DNA of 64,000 bases from Limnoperna fortunei. Taxonomy: Eukaryota > Mollusca > Bivalvia > Mytilida > Modiolidae. Both the position numbers and the translations under genes were made by a program. Within the stretch, counting starts at the first letter, position 1. The number at the start of each line of letters is the position of its first letter. The notes below the pieces were generated by a model that saw only the letters and a list, made by a program, of their open reading frames with translations, did no database searches and had not been told where the DNA came from. The DNA is taken from positions 26,194,242 through 26,258,241 of the forward strand of contig OX104120.1 of the NCBI GenBank assembly GCA_944474755.1. The letters are read 5' to 3'. This document shows, one piece after another, positions 1 through 12,614 of this stretch.

Positions 1-1029
1 TATGTTCAGAGATCATAAATGTGATGCAATGGATTTTGAACAGTCTTTGATGAAATAAATATCATGAGTATTAGTACTGGGGGTGTTTGTAAATAGGCTA
101 AAACTGCACGTCTGCTGTTTGTTGAAATCTGCAGCCTCCATTGATAACATGAAGTTTTAGTGTTTTCACATTAGAGAGATTGAAAAGGGAGTTAATTTTG
201 GCGCCAAAAACTAGAGAGGCTACTGGTGATACTTTAATTGTTGTATATAGAGAAATAAACGTGTTTCCAAATGTTCTGAAAAAATGTGTTTAACACTTCT
301 GAACATGATCTTTCTAAATAAATATTCAGCTTCTCTTAAATAATTTGTATTTTTATAAAGATCTGTAACAGAAATACCTGAAATTTACAATAGCTATATA
401 GGGAAAATATCAACTTTTTAAAAAGGAAAAAAAATCAGGTATATGGAAAATAAATTTTTTTTTGTTGTTTTATGTATTCAGGGTAGGTAATGCTTCAATT
501 TGAAGAAAGTTGACGGGAAATCACTTCCACTGGCTATGCCAATATTTTCTAATTGTGCATGATTCTTACAGAGACTGCTACTTATACAAACTATCAGAAT
601 GTTTAAAGGGTTCAAATTGTGCTCATTTCCTGTACTTGTTTGAGGCTAAGTTTTCCAAAGTTTAAAAAAAATAAAAGACGTTGGCGCAGCGTCTATACTG
701 ATGGTGTATAGTCCTATGAGATTTAAGGTTAAGGACACTACCGAATCAATCAAGTCAGCCTTTTACCTAGACGTTCTTGTCAGAATACGCTCAAATTATC
801 TAAAGGATCAGCGTGATGTCTTGAACTTCCCTATTGTCAACTATCCTTTCATTGACAAAACCCGCATATAATGATAACATTTCACAACTTTTGCTGCGCC
901 TAGATTAATAGTATCTCTATAGAAGTTCTATGGCGATCTAAGAAATTGTTTCAGTGCTATTGGCGACCATGACTATGTGTAACTCTGCGGGTGTCTAATT
1001 AGAGGAATGCACTTTTCACTCGTTCGGAA
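1..1029. other. no gene seen; AT-rich intergenic DNA
   Basis: I see no exon-like coding, RNA gene or intact mobile element here. The stretch is AT-rich with several homopolymer runs and no long open frame. Confidence 0.5.
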
Positions 1030-1073
1030 CGCATGATTGCACTCACGTTTTTTTATTGATTCGGGTTACTTAT

Positions 1074-3440
1074 TAAGGCTTTTCACTCACAGAGTGAAAA
1101 GCTTTATTGTTTTTGCCTTGCTCTATCTTTTTTCCCGCCAAGTTTTTCAGTTCGCATTATTAACTTTGTTTCTGGAGATTAAAAACATTTTGTACCATGG
1201 ATGTATTAGACATACCCATTGGCAGTTAACACTGGCACACCAAACTCTTTGTCTTTATAGAGTAATTTCCCCTGTCACTAAAATGCTTGTGTGGGCATAG
1301 ACTTTGAAACCGTAAAAGATATGCAATGAAATTTGTTCTAATATGGTCAGTGATGTATTGCGAAACTTTATTATACATTGATGGAAAGATTTTTTAAGGT
1401 CTTTTTCATTACAAGTAAATTTTGTTACATTGCAACTTTTAAACCCAATGCGATAAATACTTGAGGATTTTCTCTGTTGATCATCTTTGAACTTGAAAAA
1501 GGTCACAAGGTCAAAGTCAAGGTCGCATTCAAATTTTTGACCAATTGTTGTGCGCAAATCTTCTTAAGCACTACAGGTAACCGAAACCTTCACCAAAATG
1601 TAGATCTTATTAAGGTCTTGAATTGTCATTGTTTTAAATAGCCATTTTCTTCCCTGGATCAAGGCAATTTATTGTAAATAGCGATATCTCAGTAACTATG
1701 TAAGATATTTAGATAGGACATTCACTATTGGTCCTCATTGGCCTTGATCTTGAAAATAGACACAGGGTCAAGTGTCAAGGTCACGTTCTAGAATTTGAGA
1801 CTGTCTTGTTACCGCTACTAAACGGTAAAGTATAAGCAATAACTTGTAATGTGTAAAGCGTTGGCCTCACAGTTTTGGAAGGAAATGATTTGATTTGATC
1901 TTATAGGATTTACACCATTGAATCCATTGATAATTAGTTTTTCATTCATAACTCATTAACTGTTGATAGTAGCATAGACATGGGGTCTTCCCCAAAGACC
2001 ATTTTCATCATTCACCTTGAAAACAGATAAAAGATCAAAGGTCGAGGTCATCTTCTAAGTTTTGTTATTTATTTTAAGAGTCATGCCTCAAGTCATATTT
2101 ACAGAACGAGTCATTTACTGTATCTGATTTACAGCGATAGGACGAGATACCGCCTCTTCGCTGTCAATCAGATACAGTAAATGACGAGTATTGTAAATGA
2201 TTTGTGGAATAGTCCAATGAAATTTTTCTACGTCGAATTATTATCACATGGTTTATAAGTTACATATCGGCAACGTTTTAAAAACTGCAACGGTGTCAGA
2301 TTTCAAGGACATAACAGACGAACAAGAAATGGAACTTTTTCATCATGTTCTTCAGTGGGAGCAATCTTATGATTCTTCAAGTAATTTATGACCGCTAGAT
2401 CATTATAGTACTTGTTTGGACGATATTACGTTGTCACAAATCGCCGAAAACATGAAAAATGAACATTATGTTTTTACAGAAATGGTAGAAAATTCTAACT
2501 GTCCAACAATATCTTCCACATGAAGATTTCAAATTGGATTTTTCAATGTCAGACAGTGAATCAAATGTCAGACAGTGAATCAAATTCTAGCAAAGTGGAA
2601 CCCGATTCATATGTTTATTCGGGGTGCATGAAATCTCTTACGGACGAGAAGCTTAGATGTTGAATTGAGAATAGCATTTTTTCATCTTCTCATCTCATAA
2701 GAATGTGAATGTATTGAACAAACAACGGAGTCCGAAAATTCACTCCATTGCAGCCGAAATTGCTTTATGTAAAATTGTTACAGAGATTCGTTTTGAGATT
2801 ACGAAATAAGATTGAACTTAATATACCCCTAAAATTGTACTTATCACACGATAATATGTTCCAACGATGCAAGGGGTGGGGCAATAGTTATTGAACAGTT
2901 GTGATTTCATACAAGCTCTACCCCTTGCATAATCTAAATAAATGTGCACTTAACTTCAAAGAAAACTAAGACAAACCATTCCACAATAACTATTAGATAT
3001 ATTGACATAAAACCTTCAATGTTAATCATTGCAGACGTTCAGCATAGTAAAGGTAATGTAATAAGAGGTCATATTTTCAATACAACATTTTGTTTTGCTA
3101 TATGCGTTTCATGGCTTATTCTTATACATTATACATGCGAAGTTTGTATGAGTTATATATGTATAGTTCAAAAGGTCAGTGGTCATGGTCAACTTGATAA
3201 CCATCCTATTCAAAAGACTTTTCTTATTTTAAAGAATGTCTAAATAGTTTTTTAATCAAATTTGTTAATTTCTAAAGACACATTACTTATTTTGTTTAGA
3301 TGTAAAATTTCATGGTCATTTAATATAGGTGTTCCTTATAGTGGAAAGCCTATTAATCGTTCTTTTGAACGATTGAATTTATATTTTTTAGTTCTTATAG
3401 GTTTCATCTTTATGTCGTTTGTCTATCTCGTTACTATCCT
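1074..3440. repeat. old interspersed repeat, copy A
   Basis: This is a diverged non-coding repeat that shares an ordered set of blocks with the copy at 3556-6620. It opens with a hairpin-like AAGGCTTTTCACTC...GTGAAAAGC (1074-1106). It then carries a GCAGTTAACACTGGCAC block (about 1222) and AGGTCA-rich blocks (about 1500, 1770, 2030). It ends with a block around 3285-3400 containing GGAAAGCCTATTAATCG. The short open frames inside do not resemble proteins. The element class is not recognised. Confidence 0.5.
2111..2184. repeat. short foldback (inverted repeat) element
   Basis: The arm TCATTTACTGTATCTGATT returns as its reverse complement at the other end, with one mismatch just beyond. This gives arms of nearly 30 bp around a short GC-rich loop. 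The four-base word CGAG flanks both ends (2107-2110 and 2185-2188), which looks like a small target duplication. It is AT-rich and non-coding. Confidence 0.6.
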
Positions 3441-3555
3441 ATGGTTTTCGATACTTGTTTATCGTTATGCTAGGTCTTTTGCTCGATATTCCGATTTTCT
3501 AGACCGGACGTCGTTTCTGAATTGTGCATGTATTTCGACGATATTCTTTCATAGT

Positions 3556-6500
3556 TAAGGCTTTCCACTTTCATAGCGGGAAGCCTTATTGTCTGTTTAT
3601 TTGTTGTCCACGAAGTTTTCAAATCCCAATATAAATTGTGTTGTTAAGACACTTTGTATAGTGGACCGGTTAGATATTACTCTTTCGCAGTTAACCCTGG
3701 CACGTGTAACCATTTGTTTTTACTGAGTTCTCTTCTGATGCTTTGTAACATATTGTATTCAGCAATTTTTTTCTTCCTAAAAGGAGTTATTTCCCATTCT
3801 TTGTTGCATGTTATCAGTGTACCACTGTAACTCATGAACCAGATGTGATAGAGACTTGGGATTTTACTGTTGCTGATCAATGAGACTGAACTTTAAAAAA
3901 AGTCACATTCTAGTTTTCCACCTTGTATTATGTGCAGGTCTTCTCCTTAACCATAAAAGACATAAAACTGAAACCTTTACCTTTATAACAGTTATCTCTT
4001 CTGAATAATGAAATTTATTGTAAATATCTATATTTTAGTAATTCTAAAATATATCGACATGAGACATTAAATATTGGCCAACACTGACCTTGACCTTGAA
4101 AAGGGTCACAAGGTCAAAAGGTCAAGATCACATGTTTTTCAGCACAGTGACATGTGAATTTTTGTACTTTTTGATTCGCTATGCATTTTTAGTTTTCGAA
4201 ATGTCGCAATGAAATTATGTGCTCTGCATGGGGGAAAAATGGGGATTTTAACATTCATTCACCCTGCTATTCTGTCAACTTGCAAAAACGGGGCTTTAAT
4301 GTGACCCATAAAAATGTTCTGTTCAGATCTCCTCCTCGATCCCAGAGAATGGTGAATTAAAATGGAAGTCACATCATTTAGTTCTCAAAACGAGCAATAA
4401 GGTCGAAGACCAATGTTTATGCAAAAATCGCAATTTTCAGAAAAACCGAACATCCTACCATTTGCCAATCAATTCACCCCAACAAAAGTATGTAGGCTGT
4501 ACATACTAGTATATGTCAACAAACTTTGAAAGCGGCAGTAAAAAACGAAATTACCAGATCACTTCGGGAGCCACTGCATTTTATTTTGAAATGACAATTA
4601 AATCCATGCGATCGTGTTGTCTGGTATGTACGTTTTGTGCATTTCAAATGATTGGAAAAATACAATGTCACAACAACATCATTGTTGACGTCCTGAAACG
4701 TGAACACGTGAGAACTTTGATAATTGCCCTGCATCTCTGCTGCAAAAGAAAGATTCATACTATAAAGTCCGCGGTAATATCCATCAAAGTCACGTAATAT
4801 CAGACGTTGCAATCATTCAGATCAAAGCGTTCTATATGTATTTTATAAATGATTGTTGTTTCTTTTATTATTCATTTACAAATAAAAAAAACAAACTACA
4901 AACTGTCTTTATATTTTAAACAAAACAAACATCTTGTTTCTATTGCCGCTATTATCCAAAAATTTCTATCAATGCAATTCAATGTAATTTTATTAAACCC
5001 ACTGTAACGGGATCAATTGTTGTGTCTTCACTTTTTTTCTTTTTTATTGCATAAGGAACATATAGTTCTAATAAGCAATCCATTGTTGATAATCTATTTC
5101 ATCTTTTACAAGTTTTTTCGTGGATTTAAATGGAAAAATAGACAATTTTATCTCATTTAATCGAACACACCCACAAAAATAGGGCAAGGATTACCAGTTT
5201 TCCTACCGCAGGTCGGGGGTTCTCTCCTGGTACTCCGGCTTCCTCCCCCAATAAAAACTGGACGCCATGATATAGCTGAAAAATTGTTGAAAGTGGCGTT
5301 AAAACACTATTTAAACAAACAAACAAAATTAGGGTGATTGCTCCACTACAGTGCTATTTACCATCAAATTTACAAAAGCCATTTTCTTAGTGTAAGTGTT
5401 GGCATGTGCTGCACAAATGTAATATGCTCAGGGTGGTCGCCTAATACAAATGGTTGCATTTTTAAGGTCATTTCAAGATCACGTTTACCAATGATGAATG
5501 TTTCGTGGTATAATTTATTGATGGTCTCTGAAGCCAGGTGGTTGCATGTGCTCCAGCTTCAGAAAGTGTACCATGCTTAGGGTGGTAGCTTAATGCAGAT
5601 GATTGCATTCTTAAAGGTCATTTCAAGCCCATATGGACTTATGGGGATTTTGTTTCAACCGCAATGTTAAAAGTGGACAGCCATCTTTTTGCTCTTAATG
5701 AAAAAAACTATCTATTTGCCTGTTTATTTTTTTATTCCATCGAGTTTTAACATCCCATTAAAAATTTGTTTCGCAACATGCCATAAAGACATTTTGTACC
5801 ATACATATATAAACATTACGCTTTCGCAGTCAACCCTGGGAACCCAAATACAAATCTAAATAAAATACATTGACATTGGATCGTCGGTATTGGCATCATT
5901 GACCTTTCCAGAAAAATATCATAGGGTCAAAGGTAATTGTCATCTTCTAATTTTTAATATTATTTGGTATGCATATCTTCTACTTAAGGTTAAGAGCTAT
6001 AGAACTGAAACTATGATATTGGTGATAGCTTAAAATGTAATATATTTTTAAATGATCCTTTGTACGAGTTATCTCACTTAGATCTATGAAATTAATGATA
6101 AATAGCCATGTCTTAACAGCTATAACATATATTGACAAAATCTTCGCTGTAGTTCATAGTTGACCTTCAGCATGGTCAAGGTCACATTGTTGTTTTTCCC
6201 ATATATGTGAGTCATTCTTATAAATGCCTAATTTTTATTAATAATATATGCATAGATCAAAAAGTACGTCGCTAAGCCTAAGGTCATTTAACTAACTAAA
6301 CGTGCTATTTAATGACCTTTTTTACTTTAAAAGATATCAATGTTTTTTTCTTTCATTTGTTTCTATAGTAAAATAAACTTAGTTTTGGAATAAAAAAGGT
6401 CAGGTCAAGGTCATTATGTTCTTCAGTTTGGCATTTCTTCTTTAATCTGATATTTAAATAGTTTTTCTTTTAAATTGACAAATTACTAATGTTGTTTAGA

Positions 6501-6620
6501 GGTTAAATTTCAAGGTCATTTAAAATATGTGTTCGTTTTAAATCCATAAAGAGAAAGCATATTTAATCGTTTACGATTGAACCTATACTTCTTGTGTGGT
6601 TTGTTGATTTGAATATATTT
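3556..6620. repeat. old interspersed repeat, copy B
   Basis: This is the second copy of the repeat at 1074-3440, in the same order and orientation. It opens with AAGGCTTTCCACTTTCATAG (about 3558). A CGCAGTTAACCCTGGCACG block lies near 3687 and again near 5826, and the terminal block with AAGCATATTTAATCG is near 6555. It is longer than copy A, partly because a SINE fragment lies at 5183-5327. Clusters of AGGTCA half-sites recur near 4080-4130, 5930, 6175 and 6405. Confidence 0.45.
5183..5327 (+). mobile_element. SINE, 3' portion
   Basis: This is the 3' half of the tRNA-derived SINE seen five more times in the window. It carries the conserved stretches TACTCCGGCTTCCTCCCCCA, AAAACTGGACGCCATGATA and GAAAGTGGCGTTAAA, then a (CAAA)n tail. 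The tRNA-like head is missing, so this is a 5'-truncated insertion. Confidence 0.8.
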
Positions 6621-6815
6621 ATACAATTTTGTTCTAAGTTTAAGTAGTTATGTATCGTATAAATATACGTTGTTAACACTTTTGTTAATATTTCTTGATG
6701 TAATTTAGTAAACATATTTTCATAGAGTGACGTCACAAATATAGTTTGCATCCCCTTATATGTCGGAAATAACAATTATCCATTTATAGAAAGTGAAATT
6801 AAACCGGACATTGCT

Positions 6816-6833
6816 AATATATATATATATATT
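6816..6833. repeat. (AT)n microsatellite upstream of the dehydrogenase
   Basis: A short run of alternating T and A lies about 80 bp upstream of the predicted dehydrogenase start codon. It could serve as a TATA-like element, but nothing in the sequence distinguishes that from a simple repeat. Confidence 0.4.
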
Positions 6834-6910
6834 ACAAGGAAGAGATTAAGACGTAATACGAAATGATAAATGATTATACACAACTCCTCATTTCTACTTA
6901 GTATGCGAAG

Positions 6911-8286
6911 ATGACGATGTTGGAGTCCGTCGACTATGTTCTATGCATGCAGACAATCATATCTTTCTTCGCATTATGTAAGTATTTTTTCTATATTTTT
7001 AGTTTCAGAAAAATAAAACAATAATCAGTTCGATAATATATTTACAATAAAATAGATGTAACATTTGAAACCTCACACAAAAGCCATCAAAGAGCTCATT
7101 CATGTATTTGGGCGTTTCTACACGACAAAGCCAGCATGTTTAATGTTTAATTCATCTTTGCAGTGTATGTGCATAGTTATACATTTATTAACACACAATA
7201 AAGCTAAGTGACGCTTGAATCTTTTTTAGTCATATCCTTAATTTTTCTGAAGAAGTATCTTTATGGAGCAAAATATTCAGGAAAATACAGATTAGACGGA
7301 AAGACTGTCATTGTAACTGGAGCTAATACCGGAATAGGGAAAGAGACCGCTAAGGATTTGTCTAAAAGAGGTAACACAATTAAGGAATGTCTATGAGGTT
7401 TTTTCACACATAATGATCTTATTTAATACTAAGTTGGAAATTCGTACCTGAAAGTCTCACGCTCACGCTTTTGGCGTGTAACTCACGCTTTCAGATTTCA
7501 ACTCATGTCCTTAATCGTTTCTGAAAAAATCTCCGACTTAATAACAATAAATAAAATTAAACACAAATTTAAAACAATAAATAAAATCATACTGCAACAT
7601 ACATAATATTTAGAAAACATAACTGCATCTATGCTTGCTTTTATTACAGACAGCAATCTGGTAAGTCGTTGCATCATCATTCATAACTGAGTGCTTCACC
7701 GCTTCACCGGGAGATACCCCCACCTCCCAGCGAAATGGACAACCGCCACAGTCGCACTCATGTCAATAGCAGCTATGCATATTACATATTTGTTAAGTTG
7801 TTTACAAATATTCGCCTTTCTTAAATTTTAAATAGGTTGAGGGGACCTTTTGTTTCGAAGGGAGAACAAAATATTAAAAAGAAACTTACATGGAAAATGT
7901 GCTTATATGTTGTACATCATTTTCTAATATTATTTTAAACATACAAATAAAAGCCATGTGTGATTGATCTTCTAGTCATATTATGTGCAGAAGCTGTTTA
8001 AAAGAATTTGGTCATCATTCATTATTTGTCATTATTTGTGGGAAGGTGCCAGGAAATTCCTACTGTACATGATCTTTTCCATTAGGTGCAAAAGTTATAC
8101 TGGCATGTCGGAATTTATCGGCTGCAAAGAAGGCTGCGGAGGAAATAAAACACATCACAGGAAATAGTTCCATCATCGTGGTTAAACACCTTAATTTGGC
8201 ATCTTTATCATCTGTCAGAAGTTTTGTCAGGAACATTAAAGCAAGCGAAGAAAGGCTTGACATACTAATAAACAATGCGGGTAGGT

Positions 8287-8339
<53 letters not shown>

Positions 8340-11300
8340 GTAATAATAATAATAATAATAATAATCCCCTTAAGGGTCCATACACCTCAAGAATTCGTTG
8401 AAGAGTTGAAAAGAATGTTACTTTTACAGCCCTATTGTGTAAACTACTTGTAAAAAATCTTAATTAAAAAGAGCATACATTGTTAAATTCAGTCGTATTT
8501 TAAGTATATGCTGTAAGTATCTGTGTCCCAAACGATCTTGTGCCCGTCTAACCAAGTGTTTTTTGTCGTGAGACATATGTGCTTATTAAACATTTCTCTG
8601 AATTGCGTAACGCATACATTGCAAGACTCGGTAATCTCCACTGTTAACCATTAAATAGTGTCTTGCAAGCACTAAAATTCATTCTGCAATGCAGCTGTTG
8701 ACCAGGATAAAACGACAAAATGGCTAACATTGGAATTCAAGCAATATATTTGACTATTATTCGCATGTATAAAATTCGGCGTTTTACTATGTTAATGTAA
8801 TAATTAACGTCTGGGTGCAAATTAAGTATCGATGGGACTTATGTATCATTATAAATGACATTACCACAAGATTCTTTATAATAGGTGTGTATTATTGTCC
8901 GGACAGGAAGACAGAGGATGGATTTGAAATGCATTTTGGTGTCAACCACCTGGGACATTTTTTATTAACAAATTTGCTGTTAGACATGATGAAGAAATCT
9001 GCACCAAGCCGTGTTGTTACAGTTTCATCATATGTCTACGAAAGTGCGTATTTATTTACTTCATCATACCCTTGCTATCATTCGAATAAGCATTTCCATC
9101 TAATTGAATAAAATTGGATACAAAAAATAAACAAAACAAACAAAACAAAGCAAGACCAACAACGACAACATAACAACAACAAACACCAACAAAGAAAAAA
9201 GAACAACTCAAAACGGTCGGCACTACGAGAAAAAAAAAGATTCCAAAAACATAATACATATCTTTGCTAAAATATCTAAAAAAAAAACCTTATGTGTGGA
9301 GGACTTATGCTGTTAAATATTTATTCCTGTCTCAAATGATAAGATTCAAAATGTTTTATGCTTACACTAAACAAAAGCCGAAAGTCGAGGGACAAATAAA
9401 AATCAGGAATATCTCGTATTTCAAATATTTGTCTGGGCCTAACAGAAAAGTTTTCAATGGGTTTCAATACAATATCAACTGCGTTTTCACAATCCACACT
9501 TTCCCACTTTAGGGGCAGATATTAATTTTGACGACATCAATTGTGAGACTAGGTACAATCCAGACAAATGCTATAGTCAAAGTAAACTAGCCAATGTGTT
9601 ATTTTCAAGAGAACTAGCTAGACGACTACATGGTAAGTAGCAAAAACATAGATATATTTCAAAGGGCATGTCCAACACATAATTTATGTTATGGTAAGCC
9701 GTAATCACATTAATATGAAAAAAAAACTAATTTGTGTTACGGTAAGCCATAATCACATTAATGAGTTAAAAATGGTATTTGACGATTCCACGCGTTTAAC
9801 GGCAAACGACATTGAGCAAAAATAACAACTATAAAAATAGGAATATCTTGTTATGACGACTCTAAGGTTAATAAACTGTTGTAATCAATGGCGTCAATTC
9901 ATGAGATAAAGCGTTGGGTTAAAATGTAATGTGTTGTAACACAACGGCTTGGAATCAACAAGGAATCAAACGTAGATACAAGTTTCTTAGAATGCCAAAA
10001 CACCAGTTGCTAGATTCCGAAAGTCTAGACCTTTTATATATTAAGTACAGTGACAAACAATTTCACAAGTTCTAGTTGAAATATATACCTCGCCATAAGT
10101 TAAACCGCACCCTATAATTTTCAGGGATTCATTGAAGATTTTATATATTTTAATATTTTTTAAAGAAATGACAATTTATTGAACATTAATGACAAATGAA
10201 ACATACATACAACATGTTTACAGTCGCTTTACTTATTGTTTGATGAAAATATGTTCAAAGCAAAGATAAAAAAAACAGCGCAAATATAACTTTCATTAGT
10301 CAAAAAAAAAGTTTGATTGTATAATTCAATTTCATGAACTTAAAGTATACACATCATCACAGGTCAACGTTCAGGGAAAGAAAGGTCACTTTGAAATGTG
10401 TTAAACGCAAAAATACTCAGTAAGTCGTGTAACCACTGCGCTTCCGGTACATTTCATTCATTCTCCTCCTCATGCTGTTGACTAAACGACGAAGTGTAGC
10501 ATGTGGTAAATTCTGTCATTCATTTTGAATTGCAACACGTAGTTATTGGGACATTTTGACAAGCAGGTGATCTGTTATTGATTTTACGGCCAATGATATC
10601 CCACAAATGTTCAATTGGATTCATATCGGGTGACATGGATTGCCATGGAAGATGCTCAATAGCATCCCTTTCGATAACACCACGTACAATTCAGAGGCGT
10701 AGCATCGCATTTGATATCGGTATGGCTTCCACCGTAGCTGCATTTGATATTGGTACGGCGGAAGTCATACCTGCCTTACCGTTTGCTACGCCTATGTATT
10801 TGAGATGAGATGAGAGTCAAAAGGCATAAATAAAAATAGAAAAATATTAACAATTTTTTTATTTCTGAAAATTATTGGTACTGCATGCCGTACCTGCAAA
10901 AGTTATTTGTACGGCGGAAGCAGTACCTGCCGTACCGGCTGCTACGCCTAGGCAATTGCAGCTCGGTGGGGTCTTGCGTTGTCATGTTAAAATGTGGCAC
11001 AATAATAGCGTTAGTGATGTCATTTAGATATTTCTGCCCTGTCATTGTCCCATCAACCACATACAAATTCAGTTTACAGTCGTATGAAAGCCTCCCCACA
11101 CTGTAACACCACCACAGCCAAACGCTGTAGTGCCTAGGATGTTGTTCTGGTTGTAAGCAGTGCCTCGTTGTCTCCAAACGCGCATGCGACCATCAATATG
11201 ACGAAGAAGGGCTTTCGTCGGTCCAGTGTACTCGTCGCCAGCTTCGAATATTCCATATGGCGGTGATATGGTGCCCACTCTAAACGTGCTTGGCGATGTC

Positions 11301-12578
11301 TCTGTGTCAACAGTGGACGTGTCAAGGGACGACGAGCTCTCAACCTTGCATTTTTTAGGGTGCCTGTTATTTGTTCGAACGGAGACTCTGCTTGCAATAT
11401 TCCAATCGTCACGAAAATATCTCTTGCCGTGGCAACCGGTTGGCGTTTGACTACACGAACGACTGCTCTATCCTCCCTTTCAGATGTTCTTGGTGGTCGA
11501 CCTGACCTAGAACGTTCCTGGATAGTTCCACCATCTCGATGACGTTCAGTAGCCGGGATACAATACCAAAGTGAATGCCAAAGTGTTGTGCTGTCTGACG
11601 CAAGCTCTGTCCACTATTACGCATTCCAACGAGCTTCACTTAATGTCCGTCTAGGCACTGTAAAAATGTAAAGATGACGTCGAAAAGGGCCAGGAGATGA
11701 ACACTAAATCGTTATGGAAAACAAGGTTTTTAAGCGTGCTCGACTACCGTATGACAAACTGGTTTGCTATTTAAAGATTTACCTGAGGAGTTAATTAAAG
11801 TAATTTTCCCGTTCTCGAATGATGGCTTTAGTACATAAATAACACAAAGTTAATATTCATTCAGATTTTTGAAATTAGAAAAAAAACTGTAGGTGTATAC
11901 ATAGAATATAATGGCTTAAAGTCTAAATGTCCATTTTATGATAGTCGTAACCTTTGCTATTTTAGAAATGTAACCATCCTCACAAGTCAGGTTTTCTGTG
12001 TCCACGTGTGTCCACGAAATGTGGACACAGAAACCCTGACTTGTGAGGATGAAATGTAACTAATAATAACATTCAATTTACATGTCCATTTATAAGTTCT
12101 CGCTCCATGATGGATTTAATTCAGTCAATTTACAGATTCATGATAATCCTTTAAATCCATTAAACAGTATTTAAATTCACTGCTTGATTGATTACACAGT
12201 TATTTCCATCAGGAACATATAAATCAAGTTAGTTATACTAGTCCCAGTTTCCATTCACTATTAAGTACTCTATAGACAGTTAATTAAATCCCATTAGTAG
12301 TCTGTAGTGTTAGAGTGTTACGGTGTGCTCCCGGAATGCCAACATTTAAAAATAAAATAATTAAGTATTGTTGTTTTCGTGTTACTACTTTATAATGAAA
12401 AAAACTGGATTAACAAGTTCATCAGAATAAAACGTAATTATATTATCACAAACAGGTAGCCACCCAGATCATTGAAAAAATAATAGTCTTTGAACATTTT
12501 TTTAAAATTTTCTTGTGTACATTTACGGCTGACATCACTGTTACGGGTATTTTTCATATTACCAATTTCGAGGCATAA

Positions 12579-12614
<36 letters not shown>

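Noticed and set aside
1037..3558. Several 90-100 codon frames in the first 6 kb
   Set aside because: They lie in an old non-coding repeat, are not conserved between its two copies and have composition expected from AT-rich DNA.
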